From G021776435 sp046756245 (GTDB taxonomy: Bacteria; Pseudomonadota; Alphaproteobacteria; Caulobacterales; Parvularculaceae): a DNA stretch of 18,617 nt. This document shows positions 8,067 to 14,582 of the stretch, one piece after another. Every line of letters starts with the position of its first letter. Within the stretch, counting starts at the first letter, position 1. The translations under genes were made by a program, and so were the position numbers. A model generated the notes under the pieces. It saw only the letters and a list, made by a program, of their open reading frames with translations, had not been told where the DNA came from and searched no databases. The stretch spans positions 1-18,617 of the forward strand of contig JBHHVZ010000054.1 in NCBI GenBank assembly GCA_046756245.1, given 5' to 3'.

Positions 8067-8422
8067 GGCTTGACCGCTCGTCGTTTCATCTCCGACCTCA
8101 AACCGCCTCCTTGAAAAAAGTCCACTTTAAAAAACGAAAATCTCGAGACCCGCGGATTCCCTGGCCTGCAGCGCCAAAGGGTCCATTTTGTCCATTTTCG
8201 AACGCATGGGAGAACATGGGCGATTCCGTCAGTCCGTGTTAGCGCGCACAGCGCGGCTGATAAAACTCATCCTCCCAATATAAGGCCGCTTGGAAACCCG
8301 GGGACAACTATCCCTCAAGATTTAATGTTCGAACGATGAAAGCCTGCAAATATGCGGCCTTCGCATCGAGTCTTTGCACGCATGAGGCGAATCGCCGCCG
8401 TCCGAACCGGTCGGCGCCGGTC
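8067..8422. other. Intergenic spacer between folP and the plus-strand module
   Basis: This 356-base stretch separates the divergent folP and 8458 genes. It contains a perfect minus-strand Shine-Dalgarno-like AAGGAGG (8106-8112) with a short ORF overlapping folP, three copies of a GTCCANTTT motif, and A/T-rich patches at 8113-8140. I see no convincing gene, tRNA or terminator. The promoter of folP must lie here but I could not find a clear -35/-10 pair for it. Confidence 0.5.
8181..8198. repeat. Tandem 9-bp direct repeat GTCCATTTT
   Basis: GTCCATTTT occurs twice head to tail at 8181-8189 and 8190-8198. A related GTCCACTTT lies at 8120-8128, 61 bases to the left. The copies are between folP and the start of the divergent module, where a regulator-binding site would be expected; that role is a guess. 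Confidence 0.45.
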
Positions 8423-8452
8423 TTGACATATAGGTATATATGTACCAAGATA
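8423..8452 (+). promoter_or_regulatory. Candidate promoter of the three-gene module
   Basis: A perfect -35 TTGACA (8423-8428) is followed after 17 or 18 bases by CAAGAT/AAGATA (8446-8452), a moderate -10. Transcription would begin about 8458-8460, at or beside the ATG at 8458, so the first gene may be read from a leaderless or nearly leaderless message. Confidence 0.45.
8426..8443. promoter_or_regulatory. Inverted repeat over the -35, candidate operator
   Basis: ACATATA (8426-8432) and TATATGT (8437-8443) are perfect 7-bp inverted arms around GGTA. The site covers the last bases of the -35 and the spacer, where a bound dimer would block RNA polymerase. The first gene of the module looks like a small DNA-binding protein, so self-regulation is plausible but not shown. 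Confidence 0.45.
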
Positions 8453-8457
8453 ACGGC

Positions 8458-8712
8458 ATGGCCCCAGCAATAGAACGCGTTCAGACCGGCGTGCGGCTCG
8501 AAAAGCGCTTGCTGAAAGTGCTGAAAGCGCTCGCCGAATATTGCGACATGTCGCTGGGCGACCTTCTCGAAGGCATTGTGCTGCACGCCTTCGAGGGCAA
8601 GGCGCCGTTTCCCGCGGCGACGGTCGAAAAGATCGAACAGCTCAAGGAAGTTTACGGCCTCGACCTCGGCGCGGAAGACAGCCACAAATTGCGGGAAGCG
8701 AACGGTGATTAG
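8458..8712 (+). CDS. Small ribbon-helix-helix-like protein
   Basis: An 84-residue protein. After MAPAIERVQ comes TGVRLEKRLLKVLKALAEYCDMSLGDLLEGIVLHAFEG as a short strand and two helices, the pattern of a ribbon-helix-helix (Arc/MetJ-like) fold, followed by a tail with YGLDL. The sequence resembles conserved uncharacterised proteins rather than a named regulator, so DNA binding is inference. An ATG at 8440 would add six residues, but it lies inside the inverted repeat and upstream of the expected transcription start, so I prefer 8458. Neither start has a good ribosome site. The stop overlaps the GTG of the next gene by eight bases, and the third gene overlaps in turn, so the three genes are co-translated. 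Confidence 0.75.
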   Translation: MAPAIERVQTGVRLEKRLLKVLKALAEYCDMSLGDLLEGIVLHAFEGKAPFPAATVEKIEQLKEVYGLDLGAEDSHKLREANGD

Positions 8713-9085
8713 GGCGGATGCGGCGCGGCGCCGGCTGACGACCGGGCCCGTCGAAGACTTCAAACATGAAGATCATGTGAAAGCGGCATTCCTGTTATTG
8801 AAACGGAAACCGTTTCTTGAGGCTGCGCAGATCTATGCGGCGGGCCTCAAGCGCCTCACGGCGGAAGCGGGCCGGCCTGAAAAATTCAACATGACCGTGA
8901 CGCTCGCTTATTTAAGCGCCATTGCCGAACATATCGCAAATAATCCGGATGCGGATTGGGAAGATTTTATCGCCTGTCACGAAGCGCTGCTCGACAAGAC
9001 GCTGCTCTTGCGCTGGTACGATGCGAAACGGCTATGGTCCGACGCCGCGCGACAAACGTTTTTGATGCCGGAGGCGGCGCTATGA
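8705..9085 (+). CDS. Conserved HxDH protein of unknown function
   Basis: A soluble, mainly helical 126-residue protein starting at GTG 8705, within the end of the previous gene. A FKHEDHVKAAFLLLK segment places His21, Asp23 and His24 together at a helix start; EAAQIYAAGLKRL and a GRPEKFNMTVTLAYL segment (Lys60, Thr64, Thr66) follow, then a Trp/Asp-rich C-terminal part. The spacing FxHxDHxxxAxxLL-EAxxxYxxGLxR-GxxxKxxxTxT resembles a widespread family of uncharacterised bacterial proteins. The clustered His/Asp suggest a metal or ligand site, which is inference. No signal peptide or membrane helix is visible. Its stop overlaps the next ATG as ATGA, so the three genes form one tightly coupled unit. 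Confidence 0.8.
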   Translation: MIRADAARRRLTTGPVEDFKHEDHVKAAFLLLKRKPFLEAAQIYAAGLKRLTAEAGRPEKFNMTVTLAYLSAIAEHIANNPDADWEDFIACHEALLDKTLLLRWYDAKRLWSDAARQTFLMPEAAL

Positions 9086-9402
9086 GCGCTGCAACGGCGA
9101 TAACGCTTTATAGATGGGTGTACGCCGTCTCGATTTTCGCGCTCAGCCTCGAGACGTTTCTCGGCCATCCGGCCATTCACATTAAGGCGCTCGCGGCCGT
9201 TGAAATCGCCGCCGTCGTTCTTTTTGTCATACGTCCGACGCGCGCAATCGGCCTTCTCGGACTCCTGGGCGTTTACGCCTGGGCGTCCGCTCTCCATTTC
9301 ATGGCCGGCGACATTCCCTTTCGATTCGCGATTTACGCCGGCGCCGCAGCGCTTGTCTGGTTGCTCGAGCGCAAGCCGGAAATCGTTGGAGAAAGAACTT
9401 AA
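9082..9402 (+). CDS. Small four-helix membrane protein
   Basis: A 106-residue hydrophobic protein with about four membrane segments (roughly 11-27, 34-50, 54-73 and 81-95) joined by short loops, and a charged C-terminal tail ERKPEIVGERT. Layout and length recall DoxX-like or other short four-helix membrane proteins, but I see no diagnostic motif and assign no function. In-membrane polar residues include Glu24, His29 and Glu41, with His72 near the third helix end. It is the last gene of the module and starts by ATGA overlap with the HxDH gene. Its stop is one base from the ftsH stop on the other strand and no terminator hairpin is evident, so convergent transcripts probably run into each other. 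Confidence 0.75.
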   Translation: MSAATAITLYRWVYAVSIFALSLETFLGHPAIHIKALAAVEIAAVVLFVIRPTRAIGLLGLLGVYAWASALHFMAGDIPFRFAIYAGAAALVWLLERKPEIVGERT

Positions 9403-9403
9403 G

Positions 9404-11329
9404 CTACGCCCCTTGCGGGCTCGGCTCCATGCCGCCGGCGCCGTCGGTCTTCGTCTTGCCCGCGGCTTCGCCTGAAGACGGCACGGAAGACGGCGGCGTA
9501 TGCCCTGTGCTGTCGGAAGGGTCTTCGCGAACGATCGGTTCGCCCTTGAGAAGCTGAGCGATTTCCTCGCCGGTCAGGGTTTCGTATTCGAGAAGCCCCT
9601 GGGCGAGCGCCTCCCAGTCGTCATTGCGCTCGGTCAGAATGCGTTTGGCCGTGTCATAGCCGTCCATGACGATGCGCTTGATTTCGTCTTCGATCAGCTT
9701 CGCGGTGTCGCCGGAAATCGAGCGCGTGCGCGCGATCGACTGGCCGAGAAACACTTCGCCCTCGTCTTCGGCGTAGGCGATAGGACCGAGTTTTTCCGAC
9801 AGGCCGTATTGGGTCACCATGGCGCGGGCGAGCTTGGTGGCGTTGTCGATGTCCGACTGGGCGCCGGACGTCGTTTTTTCGCGGCCGAATTTCATCTCCT
9901 CGGCGACGCGCCCGCCCATGGCCATGGCGATCTTCGCCTTCATCTGCTCAAGCGAAAAGGAGAGCTTGTCGCGTTCGGGCAGATACTGGACCATGCCGAG
10001 CGCGCGCCCGCGCGGAATGATCGTCGCCTTGTGGACCGGGTCGCTGCCCGGCATCGTCAGCCCGACGATCGCATGGCCGGCCTCGTGATAGGCGGTGAGC
10101 ATCTTTTCTTCTTCGGTCATCACCATCGAGCGGCGCTCGGCGCCCATCAGCACCTTGTCCTTGGCGTCGTCGAATTCTTTCGCGGTGACGAAGCGCTTGC
10201 CGCGCCGTGCGGCGAGCAGCGCCGCTTCGTTCACGAGATTGGCGAGATCCGCGCCGGAAAAACCGGGCGTTCCGCGCGCGACCGTGCGGATGTTGACGTC
10301 CGGCGCCAGCGGCACCTTCTTGATGTGCACCTGCAGGATTTTCTCGCGCCCGACCACATCCGGATTCGGCACGACGACCTGGCGGTCGAAACGGCCGGGG
10401 CGCAAGAGCGCGGGGTCGAGAACGTCGGGCCGGTTGGTCGCGGCGATCAGAATAATGCCTTCATTCGCTTCGAAGCCGTCCATTTCGACGAGAAGCTGGT
10501 TCAAAGTCTGCTCGCGTTCGTCATTGCCGCCACCGAGGCCTGCGCCGCGATGGCGTCCGACCGCATCGATTTCGTCGATGAAGATGATGCAGGGCGCGTT
10601 CTTTTTCGCCTGATCGAACATGTCGCGCACGCGGGATGCGCCGACGCCGACAAACATCTCGACGAAATCAGAACCGGAAATTGTGAAGAACGGCACATTC
10701 GCTTCGCCGGCGATGGCGCGCGCCAGAAGCGTCTTACCCGTACCCGGCGGGCCGACCAGGAGCGCGCCTTTGGGGATTTTGCCGCCGAGACGCTGGAACC
10801 GCATCGGGTCTTTCAGATATTCGACGATCTCTTCGAGTTCTTCCTTGGCTTCGTCGATGCCGGCGACGTCGTCAAAGGTGACGCGGCCCTGACGTTCGGT
10901 CAAAAGCTTGGCGCGCGACTTGCCGAAACCCATGGCCTTGCCGCCGGCGCCCTGCATCTGACGCAGCACGAAAAAGATGAAGGCGAGGAAAATCAGGAAA
11001 GGCAGGACGTTGAACAGAACCGACAGCGCGAGCGGCAGTTCTTCGTCGGGGCGGATTTCCGTCGGCACCTTCGCCTCGACCAGACGGTCGGCGATGTTGC
11101 TGCTCGCCGGCACGGTCGTGACATAGTCCTTGCCGTCGGAAAGTTTTCCTTCCACGCGTTCGCCGTCGATCTTGGCGGTCTTGACGTCCTGCGCCTCAAT
11201 GCGCTCGACGAAGTCGGAATAGGTAAGCCGCTCGACCGACGGGCCGGGGTTTGAAAACTCGAATATCTGGAGCGCAATCAGGAAGAAAATGATTACGAGG
11301 CCCCAGATAAGGAAATTCCGTCCATTCAT
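9404..11329 (-). CDS. ftsH: ATP-dependent zinc metalloprotease FtsH
   Basis: FtsH is the membrane-anchored hexameric AAA+ protease that removes damaged membrane proteins and regulatory proteins such as LpxC and heat-shock sigma factor. All parts are visible in the 641 residues: two membrane helices (about 6-23 and 103-122) flanking a periplasmic domain, Walker A GPPGTGKT (193-200), Walker B IIFIDE (248-253), the FVG pore loop (226-228), the second region of homology with arginine fingers 310 and 313, zinc motif HEAGH (415-419) and third ligand Asp493 in SGAQSD. The C-terminal tail after 600 is Ser/Pro/Gly-rich and likely disordered. ATG 11329 has AAAAGGA seven bases upstream. It follows tilS after 114 bases, a common order. 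Confidence 0.98.
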   Translation of the reverse strand: MNGRNFLIWGLVIIFFLIALQIFEFSNPGPSVERLTYSDFVERIEAQDVKTAKIDGERVEGKLSDGKDYVTTVPASSNIADRLVEAKVPTEIRPDEELPLALSVLFNVLPFLIFLAFIFFVLRQMQGAGGKAMGFGKSRAKLLTERQGRVTFDDVAGIDEAKEELEEIVEYLKDPMRFQRLGGKIPKGALLVGPPGTGKTLLARAIAGEANVPFFTISGSDFVEMFVGVGASRVRDMFDQAKKNAPCIIFIDEIDAVGRHRGAGLGGGNDEREQTLNQLLVEMDGFEANEGIILIAATNRPDVLDPALLRPGRFDRQVVVPNPDVVGREKILQVHIKKVPLAPDVNIRTVARGTPGFSGADLANLVNEAALLAARRGKRFVTAKEFDDAKDKVLMGAERRSMVMTEEEKMLTAYHEAGHAIVGLTMPGSDPVHKATIIPRGRALGMVQYLPERDKLSFSLEQMKAKIAMAMGGRVAEEMKFGREKTTSGAQSDIDNATKLARAMVTQYGLSEKLGPIAYAEDEGEVFLGQSIARTRSISGDTAKLIEDEIKRIVMDGYDTAKRILTERNDDWEALAQGLLEYETLTGEEIAQLLKGEPIVREDPSDSTGHTPPSSVPSSGEAAGKTKTDGAGGMEPSPQGA

Positions 11330-11443
11330 AAACCGGTCCTTTTCGCCCGCCCGCCTCGGGCAGGCCGCCCGCCTGTCAATGTTATTAGATAGGCGTTAAC
11401 AAAGGCCCGCGCCACCGCCGGGCCGGAGATTTCTGATCCTTCA

Positions 11444-12763
11444 TCAAAACCGCAGAATACGGCGAAAATAGCGCTCTTCGGCGATCGGGCGGGCCCGCAC
11501 GCCCGGCGCGTCCGGCTGGCGGATTCCCAGCGCCGGCGCGGCCAGGAAAGCGCCTGCGCGCCAGATCGCCGGCGTTGCAAGCAGAGCTTCGCGAGGGGCG
11601 TCGACAAGCCCGGCGCGCGGGCCCAGAGCTTCAAAGCCCGCCTCGCCAAGCGCCGCGACCTCGAGCGCCGGACCGCCGTCCGCGTCGTCGACAATGAAAC
11701 GTCCGTCCCACAGGATCCGGCTGTTCGGCGGCAGCGGCGCAGGCTCCGCAGGCGCGCTGTCGACGCGGCCCGTGAGCGCCGCCGGCTCGCGCATCACAAA
11801 AAGGCGCGGTTCGCGCTGTTTCAAAAGCGCTCCGCCAAGCGCCGCCGCACCCGCGTCGAGCGCTTTTGACAGGGCCTGTGCGCAATCCGCCTCGCGGGGA
11901 GGATAATCAGCGCCGCTGACTGCATGGATGAGACGGCGCAACACAGGCGCGAATGACGCATCGAGCCTGTCGACGTCAACGCTCGCCCCGCCCCAGGCGT
12001 AAAAACAGCCGCCGGCGCGGCGAAACCGGCGATCTTCAGCCTTCATCAGACGGCGCGCGGCGGCGCTCATCGAATCAGCGGTCCGCGCCAACGCCTGAGC
12101 GCTTAAAAGGTTCTGCTCTTCGAGCGCGGCGAGCAATGCCCGCACCCGCACCCGCTCGAAGGCGGGGTCTTCATTGCTCGGGTCGTCGACATAGTCCTGT
12201 CTGCGCGCAGCAAGCGTCGCGATCAGACGGGCGCGCGGGATCGCCAGCATTGGGCGAAGCAGGCGCACCGGCGCGCCGGGCCCGGCCGCAATCAGCTTGT
12301 CTTCGGCCATGGCGGCGAGACCTTGCGGTCCCGCCCCGCGCGCCAGGCGCATGAAAACTGTCTCCGCCTGGTCATCGAGATTGTGCGCGGTCAGGATCGC
12401 GGCCGCGCCGGCTTTATTCGCAGCCTCCGCCAGCAACCGATAGCGGGCGCGCCGGGCGGCCTCCTGAACGCCTGAGGCCGGTTTTTCTCCGCGCCAGCGC
12501 AACACTTGGTGCGTAAAACCCAACGCTGCGCACCACGCGCCCGCGCGCACGGCCTCGTCGGCGGCATCAGGCCGCAAACCATGATCGACCGTAAAGGCGA
12601 AAATCTCCGCGTTCAGGCTTTTTGTTTCCGCCGCCAGACAGGCGAGCGCCATCGAATCCGGTCCGCCGGAAATCGCCAGCGCAACGCGCGCAGGCGCTTT
12701 CAAGGCGTCGAGCGCCGCGCGGAACTCGTCAGGGGCGACCGGCGTGTGCGCGCCCTTTTCCAA
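11444..12763 (-). CDS. tilS: tRNA(Ile)-lysidine synthase
   Basis: TilS attaches lysine to cytidine 34 of the CAU-anticodon isoleucine tRNA, letting it read AUA, and is normally essential. The P-loop SGGPDS (residues 32-37 from the chosen start) and downstream TVDHGLRPDAADEA, SGVQEAARRARYRLL and ILTAHNLDDQAETVFMRLARGAGPQGL are characteristic, as is YVDDPSNEDPAFERVRVR. The start is uncertain: ATG 12868 would read 100 bases inside cpoB in another frame and add an Arg-rich tail unlike the family. The first sensible codon is TTG 12763, six bases after the cpoB stop, giving 439 residues, a normal length. It has no ribosome site, so coupling to cpoB translation is likely. Confidence 0.9.
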   Translation of the reverse strand: MEKGAHTPVAPDEFRAALDALKAPARVALAISGGPDSMALACLAAETKSLNAEIFAFTVDHGLRPDAADEAVRAGAWCAALGFTHQVLRWRGEKPASGVQEAARRARYRLLAEAANKAGAAAILTAHNLDDQAETVFMRLARGAGPQGLAAMAEDKLIAAGPGAPVRLLRPMLAIPRARLIATLAARRQDYVDDPSNEDPAFERVRVRALLAALEEQNLLSAQALARTADSMSAAARRLMKAEDRRFRRAGGCFYAWGGASVDVDRLDASFAPVLRRLIHAVSGADYPPREADCAQALSKALDAGAAALGGALLKQREPRLFVMREPAALTGRVDSAPAEPAPLPPNSRILWDGRFIVDDADGGPALEVAALGEAGFEALGPRAGLVDAPREALLATPAIWRAGAFLAAPALGIRQPDAPGVRARPIAEERYFRRILRF

Positions 12764-12768
12764 GGCCG

Positions 12769-13632
12769 TTATTTGCAGTTGATCCGCGCCATTTCGATGT
12801 CGGCGCGTTGCATGACGGCGGGCGCGGCGTTCGGAAACTTGCTTTTCATGGACTTGAACACCTTGCACGCCTGATCGGGCTGCTCGAGGCGCGCAAACGC
12901 TGTTCCGAGCTTCAGATAGGCTTCCGCCGCACGCGGATCATTCGGAAAATTCCGGATATGCTTGATGAACGCGTCGGCGGCGTCTGCATTCGCGCCGGTG
13001 GCGAGATATATCTCGCCGAGCCGAAACTGCGCATCAGGCGTACGCGGATGATTGGGAAACGCCTCGACATAGAGCTCGAACGCTTCCTGCGCGCGGTCGT
13101 AATCGCCCTGGAGAAGAAACCCGGAGGCGTACTCGAACGCCGCGTCGGGATCGAAAGGCAATTCAACGGGCGCGGCCCCGCGGGTTTGCGCGCCGGCGGC
13201 GCCGAGCCGGTCGGCGATCGGATCGCCGGAGGACAAATCGACCGGGCCGCTGCTCGCCTGAGCGCCGAATCCATCCGGCCTTTGAGAACCAGCCTGACCG
13301 CCATTCGCCATTACCTGGCTGACCGCCTCGAGCCGCCGGTTCGCCTGCTCGAGCTTGAATGATAGCTCTTCGACGCGCCCCGTGAGCTCCTGCAGTTCGC
13401 GCTCAAGCTGGCTGACGCGCACTGTCAGGCTCGCCGCATCGCCGCCCGGCTGCAAGCCTGCTGCGCCGTCGTCAAGATTGAGCGCCGCCTGAAGCTGCGC
13501 GACCGTGCGCTCCATGCGTGCGAGCCGGTCGTTGATCCCGGAAAGCTCGCCGCGCTGCGCCGCCGCCGGCGTCGCACAGGCCGTGAGCGCGAAAGCTGCG
13601 CCTAAAAGAGCGGAAAAAAGTGAGGTTCGCAT
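12769..13632 (-). CDS. cpoB: Tol-Pal coordinating protein CpoB (YbgF)
   Basis: CpoB is a periplasmic partner of TolA that coordinates Tol-Pal with peptidoglycan synthesis during constriction. The 287 residues comprise a signal sequence, a coiled-coil region in two parts (about 31-50 and 66-110) used for trimerisation in studied homologues, a Gly/Ser/Ala-rich linker, and three TPR-like units (about 163-196, 200-233, 237-270) with FPNHPRTPDAQFRLGEIY and FPNDPRAAEAYLKLG. The signal end reads FALTACATPAAAQ: it fits both a signal peptidase I site after AAA and a lipobox LTAC with Cys19, so lipidation is possible. It is separated from pal by 187 bases and a strong terminator, and followed by tilS after five bases. 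Confidence 0.93.
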   Translation of the reverse strand: MRTSLFSALLGAAFALTACATPAAAQRGELSGINDRLARMERTVAQLQAALNLDDGAAGLQPGGDAASLTVRVSQLERELQELTGRVEELSFKLEQANRRLEAVSQVMANGGQAGSQRPDGFGAQASSGPVDLSSGDPIADRLGAAGAQTRGAAPVELPFDPDAAFEYASGFLLQGDYDRAQEAFELYVEAFPNHPRTPDAQFRLGEIYLATGANADAADAFIKHIRNFPNDPRAAEAYLKLGTAFARLEQPDQACKVFKSMKSKFPNAAPAVMQRADIEMARINCK

Positions 13633-13764
13633 GACATACCGCCTGTAACTGTTTTCTGGCCGGCTGGCGTTGAAAGACAGGGAACCTTAGCGTGTCCCAG
13701 GCGGATAGCGCCAGTCACCCTGTCAAATTCTTCATAGTCCAGGCTCTGGGCCAAACTATGACGC

Positions 13765-13794
13765 AAAAACGCGCCGGCGTGGACCGGCGCGTTT
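13765..13794 (-). terminator. Strong rho-independent terminator after pal
   Basis: On the minus strand a perfect 11-bp stem, AAACGCGCCGG (13784-13794) with CCGGCGCGTTT (13767-13777), surrounds a six-base loop and is followed by further T to make a run of five (13765-13769). It lies 26 bases past the pal stop and should end the tol-pal transcript before cpoB. Confidence 0.88.
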
Positions 13795-13819
13795 CTGAAT
13801 TGCTCAGTTGCTCACTGGC

Positions 13820-14329
13820 TTATGAGCCGACACCGGTCAGAGTCGTCGTCGCATTCCGGTTGAGCGCCCACGCTTCTTCAGTGGAACGCGGATCGAGCGG
13901 CCGCTCCTTGCCGTACGAGACGGTCGTGACGCGGGCGCTGTCGACGCCGAGGCTGACAAGATACGACCGGGCGGCTTCGGCGCGGCGCGCGCCGAGCGCA
14001 AGGTTGTATTCCCGCGTGCCGCGCTCATCGCAGTTACCGGCGATAAGAATGCGCGTTTCCGGATACTCCTTGAGCCACGCCGCCTGACGCGCCAGCGTCG
14101 ATTGCGCTCTGGACGTCAGCGTGTATTCGTCAAATGCGAAGAACACGCGGTGTCCGGCCGCCTGTTCAAGATCTTCCTGGCTTCCCGGAACCGGGCCCGT
14201 CGGCGGAGCAGCGACTGTCGGCTCCGTCGTGGTTGATGCATCGACGTCCGGACCGGTTGATGCGCAAGCTGCGAGCAGCACGAATGAACCGGCGATTCCT
14301 GCGATTTTAAATAATTTCATTCCCGTCAT
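13820..14329 (-). CDS. pal: Peptidoglycan-associated lipoprotein Pal
   Basis: Pal anchors the outer membrane to peptidoglycan and is moved to the division site by the Tol machine. The 169-residue precursor has a lipoprotein signal ending LLAAC with Cys22 as the lipidated residue, a Thr/Pro-rich linker (about 24-50), and an OmpA-like domain (about 60-165) containing VFFAFDEYTL, GNCDERGTREYNLALGARRA with the peptidoglycan-contacting Asp101 and Arg116, and VSYGKERP. GNCDERGT in place of the usual GHTD/GHAD is typical of alphaproteobacterial Pal. I chose ATG 14329 because GGTGGAG lies about 11 bases upstream; ATG 14320 is an alternative, and a longer reading from 14428 adds an Arg-rich stretch that would bury the signal. 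It lies 253 bases from tolB. Confidence 0.95.
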   Translation of the reverse strand: MTGMKLFKIAGIAGSFVLLAACASTGPDVDASTTTEPTVAAPPTGPVPGSQEDLEQAAGHRVFFAFDEYTLTSRAQSTLARQAAWLKEYPETRILIAGNCDERGTREYNLALGARRAEAARSYLVSLGVDSARVTTVSYGKERPLDPRSTEEAWALNRNATTTLTGVGS

Positions 14330-14582
14330 GATAGATTTTGCTCCACCTAGCCGTTCCCGGGCCTCAACGAGCGCGCCCCCCGCAATCAGCCCCTTATGAA
14401 TCCTTCGGCGCACACGCCTGCGACGCAAGGCCTTTGGGCGAACCTAGCATCGCAACCTCTCCATAGACTGCAGGTTAAACAGAAAAGTCTAACCAACGTT
14501 TGAATCGTAGCGGGGACTTGCGCCGCAATCAAGGACGCCCGTTCCGGCTCGAAAATGAATTTTCAGTTACAACGGACTGATT
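14330..14582 (-). other. tolB-pal spacer
   Basis: A 253-base non-coding gap inside the tol-pal cluster, unusually long next to its tight neighbours. It contains a promoter candidate for pal, and near the tolB end TCAGT/ACTGA arms (14561-14578) followed by a weak T-rich stretch that could be a partial terminator. No small gene is evident. Confidence 0.4.
14504..14532 (-). promoter_or_regulatory. Candidate promoter of pal
   Basis: On the minus strand TTGATT (14527-14532) and TACGAT (14504-14509) are separated by exactly 17 bases; each matches four or five of six sigma-70 consensus positions. It would give a leader of about 170 bases before pal and let the abundant lipoprotein be made independently of tolQRAB. 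Confidence 0.4.

Noticed and set aside
8206..8283. A 25-codon plus-strand ORF in the folP-module spacer
   Set aside because: It has no ribosome site, no recognisable sequence, and length expected by chance.
9500..11254. A 584-codon plus-strand open frame antisense to ftsH
   Set aside because: It lies wholly within ftsH, has Arg/His/Asp-rich composition with no family resemblance, and follows from the third-position GC of the opposite gene.
12769..12868. Upstream extension of tilS to ATG 12868
   Set aside because: It reads out of frame through the end of cpoB and adds an Arg/His-rich stretch not expected in TilS.
14330..14428. Upstream extension of pal to 14428
   Set aside because: It would put an Arg-rich segment before the lipoprotein signal; ATG 14329 has a ribosome site and yields a proper lipobox at residue 22.
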